Shown in pieces: positions 1-7,257 of a stretch of 64,000 nucleotides of DNA; the stretch's first letter is position 1; each line of letters starts with the position of its first letter. The notes below the pieces were generated by a model, which worked only from the letters and a program-made list of their open reading frames with translations, did no database searches and was not told the DNA's origin. Origin of the DNA: Granulicella aggregans (GTDB lineage: Bacteria; Acidobacteriota; Terriglobia; Terriglobales; Acidobacteriaceae); the NCBI RefSeq assembly GCF_025685565.1, contig NZ_JAGSYE010000002.1, positions 682,001-746,000 of the forward strand, in the 5' to 3' direction. The position numbers and the translations under genes were made by a program.

Positions 1-676
1 CCTGCGCGTCGCGATCGACGCGCGCAATGGAGGCCACAACCAGCACGCTGTGTTCATCGCACTGGCCGAAGATGGTGTAGCCGCCGTTCAGGTCGGGATA
101 CGGGACCTCGGTGATGAAGAACTGAGAACCATTGGTTCCATGGCCATCCGTTCCCTGGCCCGCGTTCGCCATGGCTAGGCGTCCCGCGACGTCGAAGGTC
201 AACGACGGGTCGGTCTCGTTGTCGAAGTAGTAGCCTGCATCGCCCATGCCGGTTCCTAGCCGATCGCCACCCTGGATCATGAATCCCGGAATGACGCGGT
301 GGAACGTGACGCCGTTGTAAAACGGCTGGTGATGGACCTTCTTGTGGGTCGTCTGATCTTCCCAGTCCTTCGAACCTTCAGCTAAACCAATAAAATTCGC
401 CGAGGCCACAGGGGCGATCTTGTCAAAGAGCTTGCAGGTCATTCGCCCCATGGTCGAATCGATCACGACCGTCGGCCCGGTCGGCACCGGTGGTGCCTTG
501 GCGTGGCTCACCGTGCTGGGAGCGTCGGGCAGGTCCTGCGAGGCGGCCGCGGGCGCCGATTGGGTGGTAGCAGGTGCCGGGGGCGGGGTCTGCGAGGCCG
601 GAGCTTGCGCCAGAACGGGAGAACAATAGGCGGCTGGGCCAAGAAGCGCCATCAGCGCGAACGAGCGAAGGATCAT
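1..676 (-). CDS. Secreted cyclophilin-type peptidyl-prolyl isomerase (3' end cut by window)
   Basis: Prolyl cis-trans isomerase that should help fold proteins outside the cytoplasm. The start is the ATG at 676, followed by a hydrophobic signal peptide (residues 1-24, ending LAQ-A) and a Pro/Ala-rich linker to about residue 65. The cyclophilin fold begins near residue 70 (VVIDSTMGRM), with the catalytic-loop motif FHRVIPGFMIQGG at about 125-137 and the NGSQFFIT motif near 180. These are hallmarks of the family; the catalytic Arg is the one in FHRV. A GGAG lies 12 bases upstream of the start. The reading frame is open to base 1, so the C-terminus lies outside the window. Confidence 0.93.
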   Translation of the reverse strand, partial: MILRSFALMALLGPAAYCSPVLAQAPASQTPPPAPATTQSAPAAASQDLPDAPSTVSHAKAPPVPTGPTVVIDSTMGRMTCKLFDKIAPVASANFIGLAEGSKDWEDQTTHKKVHHQPFYNGVTFHRVIPGFMIQGGDRLGTGMGDAGYYFDNETDPSLTFDVAGRLAMANAGQGTDGHGTNGSQFFITEVPYPDLNGGYTIFGQCDEHSVLVVASIARVDRDAQ

Positions 677-832
677 TGAGCGGTAAATCTCCACTTAGAC
701 AGGCTATCGCAGCCATCGTTATGAAGCAAAACCGGTGGTTCAATTCGGGAGTGAAGCGAAACCAAATGTCGTTCCCAATGTAACTACCCCGCAACAGGAT
801 GCGTCTTATCGTGAAGCAATAGGAGGAAGCCA

Positions 833-1126
833 ATGGTTCGTTTCGCACTATACGGAGAGTTGAAGGCCAAGCCCGGCAAAGAAGCCGAGGTTGAGGCCTT
901 TCTGAAGCAGGGCGCGGAGATGGCAAAGCAGGAAAAAGGCACCGTCACCTGGTACGCCCTGAAGGAAGATGATGGAGCGTATGGCATCTTCGATACGTTT
1001 GAAGATGAGGCAGGCCGCGAGGCTCACCTGAACGGCGACATCGCGAAAGCATTGATGGCCAAGGCAGCCGACCTCTTTTCCGAACCGCCAAAGATCCACA
1101 AGATCGACATTGTGGCCGAGAAATAG
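833..1126 (+). CDS. Antibiotic biosynthesis monooxygenase (ABM) family protein
   Basis: A 97-residue protein of the small dimeric alpha/beta ABM fold (YgiN/quinol-monooxygenase type). The N-terminal strand pattern with KPGKEAEVEAFLKQ, the central TVTWYALKEDD and the FDTFEDEAGREAHL segment match the family in order and length. Members act as quinol or small-aromatic monooxygenases without cofactor, or have no known activity; the substrate cannot be told here. A strong ribosome site (AGGAGGAAG) stands 6-9 bases before the ATG. It appears to be a single-gene unit or to lead into the small gene at 1225. Confidence 0.85.
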   Translation: MVRFALYGELKAKPGKEAEVEAFLKQGAEMAKQEKGTVTWYALKEDDGAYGIFDTFEDEAGREAHLNGDIAKALMAKAADLFSEPPKIHKIDIVAEK

Positions 1127-1224
1127 CAGCTTCGGTTAAAGGGCGATTGTTCGATGATTGTTCGATGTCCGACAACCTCGAAGTGGCCTCCTACATCACA
1201 GAGACAAGCATGGAGGTGCTTTTC

Positions 1225-1425
1225 ATGGCACAGGGACTTGATTCAACGAAATCCGCAGCACGCCCGTCGCACGAGGCAATCGAACAGGACACCGTTGCTA
1301 CCGAGGTAGGTGACTCCGAGCAGAAGCGCTTGGATCACATTGGCATGGAAGCGGCGAAACGCGGCAATAATCGCATCATTAGCAATGAAGAGAGGATCCC
1401 CTCAAGCACGATCTTCACCAAGTAA
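1225..1425 (+). CDS. Small hypothetical hydrophilic protein (66 aa)
   Basis: Not recognised. A longer frame is open from 1147, but GGAGGTG at 1212-1218 is placed ideally for the ATG at 1225, so that start is preferred. The 66-residue product is charged, has no membrane segment or cysteine, and contains a KRLDHIGMEAAKRGNNRI stretch likely to be helical. The gene is followed 30 bases later by a strong bidirectional hairpin, which supports it being a transcribed unit. A stress-related or general small cytoplasmic protein is possible, but nothing in the sequence proves it. Confidence 0.55.
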   Translation: MAQGLDSTKSAARPSHEAIEQDTVATEVGDSEQKRLDHIGMEAAKRGNNRIISNEERIPSSTIFTK

Positions 1426-1456
1426 TTCCGAAATCACTTCCCCAGATTGAAAACAG

Positions 1457-1492
1457 AAAAGGCGCTCCGACTGGAGCGCCTTTTTCTTTTTT
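1457..1492. terminator. Bidirectional intrinsic terminator
   Basis: An 11-bp perfect stem (AAAGGCGCTCC / GGAGCGCCTTT) with loop GACT, a T-run on the plus-strand exit and A-rich sequence on the other side. It lies between the convergent small gene ending at 1425 and atpE ending at 1515, and can serve both. Confidence 0.9.
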
Positions 1493-1514
1493 ACCTTGGC
1501 CCGAAGGCCGCAGA

Positions 1515-1829
1515 CTAGACAGCCTTGAGGTAGATGATAACGAAGGTGAAGAGAGCGAGGGACTCGATGAAGGCGAGACCGAGAATCAGGAAGATGAAGA
1601 TTCCGGGACGGGCGCCGGGGTTACGTGCGAGAGCTTCGGTAGCCGAAGCAGTCGCCTTACCCTGACCGAGACCGCAGAGGCCCGATGCGAGCGCCATGCC
1701 GAGCCCGGCAGCCAGCGGAACCGAGTTGAATCCACCTGTCGCAGTTCCCTGCGCAAAGGCCGGCGATGCGATGAGCAACGCAGCCAACGACATAAAGACG
1801 TACTTGAAAACCATGAACGTGTTCTTCAT
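1515..1829 (-). CDS. atpE: ATP synthase F0 subunit c
   Basis: Proton- or sodium-translocating ring subunit of F1F0 ATP synthase in the inner membrane. The 104-residue product has a signal-peptide-like N-terminus (residues 1-27, ending SPAFA-Q) ahead of the usual two-helix hairpin. Helix 1 carries the GLGQG motif (Gln56), the polar loop is ARNPGA (69-73), and helix 2 carries the ion-binding Glu89 in FIESLALF. Without the N-terminal extension the length (about 78) is normal for the family. Gln56 with Glu89-Ser90 resembles part of the sodium-type ligand set. Last gene of the local atp cluster; the start has a GGAGCAACAC leader 5' of the ATG. Confidence 0.96.
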   Translation of the reverse strand: MKNTFMVFKYVFMSLAALLIASPAFAQGTATGGFNSVPLAAGLGMALASGLCGLGQGKATASATEALARNPGARPGIFIFLILGLAFIESLALFTFVIIYLKAV

Positions 1830-1969
1830 TGTGTTGCTCCTGCTCCCAGAATGTACGCCGCCAGTGGGTGGTTGATGCTCACCGTGCTGGCACCCTCACG
1901 CTATGCGGCGCTGTTGCAATCCCGCGGAGTGGGAGCCACTCTCCACGGCGAAACTTGTTTGCACGATCT

Positions 1970-2701
1970 CTAGTGATCGTGTGAGACAGCCAGCGAGAGA
2001 TAGATCGTCGCCAGCAGGAAGAAGACATAAGCCTGAACGACAGCCACACCAAGGTGCAGACCGAGAAAGATCAGCGGCACGCCGATCGGCACCAGCGAGA
2101 AGAACGCCAGTGTTACGAGATCACCCGCCAGCATGTTCGCGTAGAGACGGACGGTGAGCGAGAGGACGCGCGCCAGGTGCGAGATGATCTCGATGGGCAG
2201 CATCAGCGGATAGAGCCACCACACCGGCCCCAGGAACTGCTTGATGTAGCCCGCTCCGTTCGCCCGGATGCCATGGTAGTGGTAGTAGAGAAAGGTGCAG
2301 AGCGCGAAGCCGAGCGGCACGACCGCGTTCGCTGTGGGCGACTCGAGGCCGGGGATCAGGCCGAGCAGGTTCGCCAGCAGGATGAACAGGAAGAGCGTGG
2401 TCAGGTAGGCCGTGAACTTCTCATAACCATGGCCGACGATCGATTCGCTCTGGTCGGCGACAAACTCGCTGGTCATCTCGGCGAGATGCTGCACCGCGCC
2501 GGGCTTCTCAACGCTCAGCGAGACACGCACCGCGATGAAGTACAGCAGCAGGAAGGCCGTTACGAGCAGCTCCATAGCCACGGCGTTCGTGATCGGGGCC
2601 TTCGGGTGAAGCACGTGAATATGCAGCGCAGCCAGGAGCGAGTCGACCGGTCCGGCGAAGAGCGAGTTCAAAAACTTGGTCAGCAGTAGCTGTTTCGGCA
2701 T
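1970..2701 (-). CDS. atpB: ATP synthase F0 subunit a
   Basis: Stator subunit of the F0 motor that forms the ion half-channels next to the c-ring. The 243-residue membrane protein has about six hydrophobic segments. The key motif RLYANMLAGDLV includes Arg185, equivalent to the essential arginine of helix 4 in the family (E. coli Arg210), and the last helix has the usual Gln in VVQAYVFFLLATIYL. It lies 28 bases downstream of the subunit-I-like gene and 140 bases upstream of atpE, all on the same strand, as in the common atpI-B-E order. Confidence 0.96.
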   Translation of the reverse strand: MPKQLLLTKFLNSLFAGPVDSLLAALHIHVLHPKAPITNAVAMELLVTAFLLLYFIAVRVSLSVEKPGAVQHLAEMTSEFVADQSESIVGHGYEKFTAYLTTLFLFILLANLLGLIPGLESPTANAVVPLGFALCTFLYYHYHGIRANGAGYIKQFLGPVWWLYPLMLPIEIISHLARVLSLTVRLYANMLAGDLVTLAFFSLVPIGVPLIFLGLHLGVAVVQAYVFFLLATIYLSLAVSHDH

Positions 2702-2729
2702 AAGTAGTTTCTTTTGAGCTGAATTCTGA

Positions 2730-3152
2730 CTACACCGTCCAGGCCTTCATCAGCCGGATGCCCTCGATCGAGAGACAAAACACTCCCAGACCAAGGCCAG
2801 CCGCGAGCGCGAACACTGAACCGTGTAGAACCTTAAGGCTACCATACAGAAGCACGACGGTAAGCCCCAGCCGCAGGAAGAAACCCAACAAAACACGGCC
2901 CATAGGCTTGGCTTTCCCGGTTCCTCCCGGCTCGGCATCCATCTGGGCCATCACGGCTGTCATCAGGCGCAGCCACTCCCACAATCCCGAGCCAGAGATC
3001 AACGCGCCGACCAGCAGTAGCGCGGCACTCTGCCAGCCCAGCTTCAGCCAGAGCAGCACTGCTCCGACCGCCGTCAGGATCGCCAGCAGCCGGATCGCTC
3101 CGATCACGGTCCGGCGAAAGTCGGCGTCGGTAAATTCGTCAAAAGCCTTCAT
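2730..3152 (-). CDS. ATP synthase protein I-like membrane protein
   Basis: A 140-residue integral membrane protein with four predicted membrane segments (about 20-37, 42-60, 86-104, 108-130). Its position directly before atpB and its length fit the AtpI/subunit I assembly proteins, which help to build or insert the c-ring. Sequence motifs in this family are weak, so the call rests on topology and place in the operon. The N-terminal half contains a short cytoplasmic stretch with DAEPGGTGKAKP between membrane pairs. Confidence 0.72.
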   Translation of the reverse strand: MKAFDEFTDADFRRTVIGAIRLLAILTAVGAVLLWLKLGWQSAALLLVGALISGSGLWEWLRLMTAVMAQMDAEPGGTGKAKPMGRVLLGFFLRLGLTVVLLYGSLKVLHGSVFALAAGLGLGVFCLSIEGIRLMKAWTV

Positions 3153-3179
3153 CGTCCCAATATCCCCAACCCACTATGA

Positions 3180-3300
3180 AGCGTCATCTCGACCGGAGCG
3201 AAGCGGAGTGGAGAGACCCCCGCATTTGCATTTGTCCTTCTGCGCCGTGGAACATGTGCATGTGCCCCATTCATCGCGGCATTATCGCGATGAGTGGGTC
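3180..3300. repeat. Intergenic repeat block ending in a conserved-loop hairpin
   Basis: This stretch between the two small atp genes has a GTCATCTCGACCGGAGCG-type start at about 3183, similar in build to the repeat at 5429, and ends in a 13-bp hairpin: CCCATTCATCGCG (3266-3278), loop GCATTAT (3279-3285), CGCGATGAGTGGG (3286-3298), with a single T-G wobble. The hairpin matches one inside lysS (4256-4288) in length, wobble position and loop type. Confidence 0.75.
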
Positions 3301-3320
3301 TTAGTGCGCCAAATACCGCG

Positions 3321-3554
3321 CTACCGCCCATCACTCAAAAACTTCGAAGCCGTGCGGAAGATCTGGATAAAGCCAGCGACCGCCCCCAGCAGAATCCCCA
3401 GAATCCCGATCCAGTGCTGATGGAAGTGCCGGTCTGCCCATCCGCCTGCCAGCCAGCCGATCAGGCATCCAGCAGGCAGCGCAATCGCCAACTGAATCAT
3501 CGACTCGGCCTTGACCACCTCGCCCAGCCCGCGCTTCTTCTCTTCACTTGCCAT
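3321..3554 (-). CDS. AtpZ/AtpI-family small membrane protein
   Basis: A 77-residue protein with two membrane segments (about 20-40 and 48-66) separated by [12 protein letters not shown], the layout of the AtpZ/AtpI (F0F1-ATPase associated, magnesium/calcium-related) family. It is the first gene of the minus-strand atp group and diverges from lysS. The charged N-terminus [12 protein letters not shown] is cytoplasmic by the positive-inside rule. The role is assembly or cation supply for ATP synthase by family analogy only. Confidence 0.8.
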   Translation of the reverse strand: MASEEKKRGLGEVVKAESMIQLAIALPAGCLIGWLAGGWADRHFHQHWIGILGILLGAVAGFIQIFRTASKFLSDGR

Positions 3555-3659
3555 AGCTTTTCATTACATCATGGCGGCATCGCCGTTGGCCCTGCCGGGA
3601 TGCAGCACCTCGTTATACTGAAGTGTCTGGCCTCCACGCCAGCCTCCAAAGGGACACCT

Positions 3660-5438
3660 GTGTACGAATCGAAGTTTGAGGAAGACCTCTACCAACTGCG
3701 CCGCGACAAGCTGAAGCAGATCGCCGAATTGGGCCAGCCCAGCTACCCCAACAGCTACGCCGCCACGACGACCGTGCCCGAGATCTGGGCCGCCTACGAC
3801 GCCATCACCTCCGAGCAGTTCGAGGCCGACATCGCCGCCGGCAAGAAGATCGAGGTCTCCATCGCCGGCCGCATCATGGCCATTCGCGTCCAGGGCAAGG
3901 CCGGGTTCGCGCAGTTGCAGCAGAGCGGCCGCCGCCTGCAGATCTACGTTCGCAAGGACGACGTTGGCGAGACGTCATTCGCCATCTACAAGCTGCTCGA
4001 CCTGGGCGACCACATCGGCGTTCGCGGCCACCTCTTCCGCACCCGCACTGGCGAGCTGACCATCCACGTCGCGGAACTGACGTTCCTGACCAAGGCGATG
4101 CTCGCGCTGCCGGACAAGTACCACGGTCTCGAAGACACGGAGCTGCGCTACCGCCAGCGTTACGTTGATCTCTTCATGAACACCGGCAACACCCCGAAGA
4201 CCGCCCCCGCCCCGGCTCCGTCAACAGAACCGGGAGCCGCCACGGAACCGGGTGCCCCATATCTGGCGGCCTCATCGCCAGATGTGGGAGAAGCGCCACA
4301 GGTCCAGCCCGAAGGCCCACCCAACGTCCGCGAGGTCTTCGTCAAGCGAGCCGCCATCCTCCGCGCCCTCCGCACCTTCTTCGACTCACGCGGTTACCTC
4401 GAAGTCGAGACACCGATGATGCACTCCATCGCCGGCGGAGCCGCGGCGCGCCCTTTCACGACCCACCACAACACGCTGGATATGGATCTCTTCCTGCGCA
4501 TCGCGCCGGAGCTTTACCTGAAGCGGCTGGTGGTCGGCGGCATGGACCGCGTCTACGAGATCAACCGTAACTTCCGCAACGAAGGCGTCAGCACGCAGCA
4601 CAACCCCGAGTTCACCATGCTCGAGTTCTACCAGGCGTATGCGAACTACCACGACCTGATGAATTTGACGGAAGAGCTGGTGAAGTTCGTGGCGATGGAA
4701 GTGAACGGGACGACCAATTGTCACTTCAATGGGAACGAAATCGATCTCGACAAATGGACCAAGCTGTCGATGCGGGATGCCATCATTCGTTTCTTCCCGA
4801 CGGAGTTCGCTCAACAGCCGATAATCAGTACCTTCGATACTAGGGAATCTTTGTACAGCCTTCTCGACATGGTTGTGAATACGGGATATAGCTGCGAGGT
4901 CGCAGAGCGGAGAACCGAGCTAGACCGGATAATCAACGCCCTGAACTTGTCAAAATCAAATCTCTCCGTTGGCGACCCACTTGGCAAGGTCATCGCAGAA
5001 GTCTTCGAGACCGTCGCCGAGTCCCATCTCGTCCAACCCACGATCATCTACGACTTCCCTCTAGCCGTCTCTCCGCTCTCCAAGCAGAAGCCCAACGAGC
5101 CCGACTGGGTGGAGCGCTTCGAGTTCTACATCGGCGGCTTCGAAGTGGGCAACGCCTTCTCCGAGCTGAACGACCCCGACGAGCAGCGCCGCCGCTTCGA
5201 AGCCCAGATGGCCGAGAAAGAACGCGGCGACGACGAGGCCCACGGCATGGAAGAAGACTACGTCCGCGCCCTCGGCTACGGCCTCCCGCCCACCGGCGGC
5301 GAGGGCATCGGCATCGACCGCCTTACCATGATTCTCACCGGCAGCCGCTCTATCCGCGACGTGATCCTCTTCCCGCTCATGCGGCCCCAGGCGAAGACCA
5401 ATAGCGCTGATTCCAAGCCAGAGACTCCGTCATCCTGA
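3660..5438 (+). CDS. lysS: Lysyl-tRNA synthetase, class II, with inserted linker
   Basis: Charges tRNA-Lys with lysine in the cytoplasm. The frame is open from 3294, but AAAGGGA at 3648-3654 precedes GTG 3660 ([15 protein letters not shown]), which matches family N-termini; this gives 592 residues. The OB-fold anticodon domain is followed by motif 1 ([10 protein letters not shown], about 245), motif 2 ([10 protein letters not shown], about 302) and motif 3 (GEGIGIDRL, about 546). Between RYVDLFMN and [12 protein letters not shown], where E. coli LysS has only a few residues, sit about 45 extra Pro/Ala/Glu-rich residues (about 176-222). That insert contains a palindromic repeat (4256-4288) read in frame. 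A second, smaller extension lies between about 380 and 440. Confidence 0.96.
   Translation: MYESKFEEDLYQLRRDKLKQIAELGQPSYPNSYAATTTVPEIWAAYDAITSEQFEADIAAGKKIEVSIAGRIMAIRVQGKAGFAQLQQSGRRLQIYVRKDDVGETSFAIYKLLDLGDHIGVRGHLFRTRTGELTIHVAELTFLTKAMLALPDKYHGLEDTELRYRQRYVDLFMNTGNTPKTAPAPAPSTEPGAATEPGAPYLAASSPDVGEAPQVQPEGPPNVREVFVKRAAILRALRTFFDSRGYLEVETPMMHSIAGGAAARPFTTHHNTLDMDLFLRIAPELYLKRLVVGGMDRVYEINRNFRNEGVSTQHNPEFTMLEFYQAYANYHDLMNLTEELVKFVAMEVNGTTNCHFNGNEIDLDKWTKLSMRDAIIRFFPTEFAQQPIISTFDTRESLYSLLDMVVNTGYSCEVAERRTELDRIINALNLSKSNLSVGDPLGKVIAEVFETVAESHLVQPTIIYDFPLAVSPLSKQKPNEPDWVERFEFYIGGFEVGNAFSELNDPDEQRRRFEAQMAEKERGDDEAHGMEEDYVRALGYGLPPTGGEGIGIDRLTMILTGSRSIRDVILFPLMRPQAKTNSADSKPETPSS
4241..4288 (+). 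repeat. Palindromic element inside lysS, translated in frame
   Basis: Stem CCCATATCTGGCG (4256-4268), loop GCCTCAT (4269-4275), stem CGCCAGATGTGGG (4276-4288), with one T-G wobble at the same stem position as the intergenic copy at 3266-3298. The preceding bases (ACGGAACCGGGTGCC) include a small direct duplication giving [11 protein letters not shown] in protein. It is read as [13 protein letters not shown] within the extra linker between the anticodon and catalytic domains of LysS. Confidence 0.8.
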
Positions 5439-5634
5439 GCGGAGGCGCGTAGCGCCGAAGTCAAAGGACCCCGATAAAGTTCACACCACCCATGCCGCTC
5501 GGACCTTTCAGCCACGTACTTGAATGTGGCTGAGAGGTTCGAGCGGTACTGGCAGGTACAAACAGCGTCGGGATCCTTCGACTCCGCTTCTCGCGATACA
5601 ACCGCGAGATGCTACGCTCAGGATGACGGGATTC
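5429..5634. repeat. Inverted pair of intergenic repeats
   Basis: The left copy (about 5429-5472) starts GTCATCCTGAGCGGAGG and ends AAAGGACCCCG. The right copy (about 5570-5634) is the same type on the minus strand (starts GTCATCCTGAGCG at 5634, ends GAAGGATCCCG). The right copy also contains a 7-bp hairpin TCTCGCG / CGCGAGA (5589-5609) whose minus-strand loop is GTTGTAT. About 100 bases lie between them. No coding frame with support is seen in 5439-5948; the rest of the gap, including an AT-rich stretch around 5800-5870, holds nothing recognised. Confidence 0.72.
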
Positions 5635-5948
5635 ACTCGCATCGACCGAGGACTCACCCGACCTGTCAAGCCATTTTCCCCGTATCTCCCTCATTCTAAA
5701 AGCCAAAAACTTGCCCAAAGGATAGTGCCCACCTGCTATCCTTAACTTATGCTGCGAAAAGAAAATTTCAGCTGCGGGCACTCATCCGGACGAATCTGCT
5801 AACCGTATAAGAATGACGACTTTAGGGTATAAGCCTTTTATTATGAGGACTTTGACCTCTGCAATTTTTTAAGTCGCACATTGCAAACAACTTATACCGG
5901 CCGAGGCTAGCGTTTTTTTTGCGGGCCATCGCACGCAGAGGAACAAAC

Positions 5949-6332
5949 CTACCCTTTCTTCATCCGCTTCACTACCTGCGCCAGCGTGGTCTCGTTCATC
6001 GCGGCCACCGCGTGCGATGCCGTCTTCTTCATCAACGAGGCCAGCGCCTTGTCCTCGACGCCGAGCCACTCCCCTGCCGTCGCCGCGAACACATCGCCGA
6101 TGCCGATCTCCTTCGCTGCCACCTTCAACTTCGCTCCGCCGCTGGGCCCCTTGCGCTGCACGATGAAGCCCGCTTCATGCAGTTGAAGAAACACACGCCG
6201 CACCATCACCGCGCTCTCGTTCAACTCGTCCGCAATCGCCTGCGAGGTGTGCATTGCCTCAGGTTCAGCCGCCAACAGTGCCAGGACACGCAGCCCCAAA
6301 TCGAAACGTCCATTCATTGCCATGCAAAGCAA
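5949..6332 (-). CDS. Rrf2-family transcription regulator
   Basis: A 127-residue DNA-binding protein with the Rrf2 winged-helix layout: FDLGLRVLALLAAEP, then the helix-turn-helix TSQAIADELNESAVMVRRVFLQLHEAGFI and the wing VQRKGPSGGAKL. The three cysteines that hold the Fe-S cluster in IscR or NsrR are absent (the only Cys is residue 3), so it belongs to the cluster-free type. The start could be ATG 6332, 6323 or 6317; no clear ribosome site decides, and MNGRFDL at 6317 gives the best family N-terminus. It diverges from the YmdB gene with at most 44 bases between starts, so promoters must overlap coding sequence. Confidence 0.85.
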   Translation of the reverse strand: MLCMAMNGRFDLGLRVLALLAAEPEAMHTSQAIADELNESAVMVRRVFLQLHEAGFIVQRKGPSGGAKLKVAAKEIGIGDVFAATAGEWLGVEDKALASLMKKTASHAVAAMNETTLAQVVKRMKKG

Positions 6333-6361
6333 GCTATCACACGCTCTGCTAGCATTTCGAA

Positions 6362-7156
6362 GTGAATATCCTCTTTGTCGGCGACGTCTTCGGATCAGCC
6401 GGCCGCCATATCGTCCGCGAACACCTCCCCCACGTCCTGGAAACCAACGCCGTCGACCTGCTGGTCATCAACGGCGAGAACTCCGCCGGCGGCTTCGGCA
6501 TCACGCCGTCGCTGGCCGAAGAGTTCTTCGACATGGGCGCGCATGTCATCACCACCGGCAACCACATCTGGGACAAGCGCGAGATCTTCGAGTACATGGC
6601 CGTCCCCGCGGACTCGCATGTGCGCGGCCGCCGCGTGCTGCGGCCGGCCAACTACGCGGTCGGCACGCCGGGCTTCGGCTACTACCAGGGCGAGCTGCCG
6701 ACGGGCCAGGAGTACGCCGTCATCAACCTGCAGGGCCGCGTCTTTATGTCGTCCTGCGACGACCCCTTCCGTAAGGCCGATGAGCTGCTCTCGAAGATAA
6801 CCGCCAAGGTCATCCTGCTGGACTTCCACGGCGAGGCGACATCGGAGAAGGTGGCGCTGGGATGGTATCTCGATGGCCGCGTGACAGCCGTGCTGGGAAC
6901 GCATACGCACATCCCAACGGCCGACAACCGCATTCTGCACAACGGGACGGCTTACCAGACGGACGTGGGCATGTCGGGGCCGTATGACTCCGTAATCGGC
7001 GTGGAGAAGGAGCTTATTCTGGCGAAGTTCCTCACCGGCATGCCGGGCAAGTTCGAGGCAGCTAAAGGCAACGCGAAGATGTGCGCGGCGCTGATAGAGT
7101 GCGACGGCGCGACCGGGCGGGCGACGCATATTCAGCGGATCATGCTAGGAGAATGA
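6362..7156 (+). CDS. YmdB-type metallophosphoesterase
   Basis: A 264-residue enzyme of the TIGR00282/YmdB family, dinuclear-metal phosphodiesterases that hydrolyse 2',3'-cyclic nucleotides and affect RNA turnover and biofilm switching in Bacillus. Metal-ligand motifs are visible in order: GDVFGSAGR (8-16), NGENSAGGFGI (38-48), TGNHIWDKREI (60-70), DFHGEATSEK (about 154-163) and GTHTHIPTAD (about 180-189). Length is normal. The start is GTG 6362 (reads as MNILFVGDV), the position conserved in the family; only a weak GA-rich site precedes it. Confidence 0.92.
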   Translation: MNILFVGDVFGSAGRHIVREHLPHVLETNAVDLLVINGENSAGGFGITPSLAEEFFDMGAHVITTGNHIWDKREIFEYMAVPADSHVRGRRVLRPANYAVGTPGFGYYQGELPTGQEYAVINLQGRVFMSSCDDPFRKADELLSKITAKVILLDFHGEATSEKVALGWYLDGRVTAVLGTHTHIPTADNRILHNGTAYQTDVGMSGPYDSVIGVEKELILAKFLTGMPGKFEAAKGNAKMCAALIECDGATGRATHIQRIMLGE

Positions 7157-7206
7157 CGGGTAGATCGGGCCTTTGGCCCGAAGAGTTCGCGGGTTGAGCT
7201 AATAAG

Positions 7207-7236
7207 AGAAGAGGCAGCCCGAAGGCTGCCTCTTCT
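7207..7236. terminator. Bidirectional hairpin terminator
   Basis: A perfect 13-bp stem AGAAGAGGCAGCC / GGCTGCCTCTTCT with tetraloop CGAA, between the convergent ymdB-like gene and the minus-strand gene ending at 7258. The T-tract is poor on both sides, so the strength is uncertain. Confidence 0.7.
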
Positions 7237-7257
7237 GCATTTGACTGCGGCCCAAAA

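Noticed and set aside
3294-3659. Longer lysS start upstream of 3660
   Set aside because: It would overlap the divergent small atp gene and add 122 residues with no LysS similarity; a better ribosome site supports GTG 3660.
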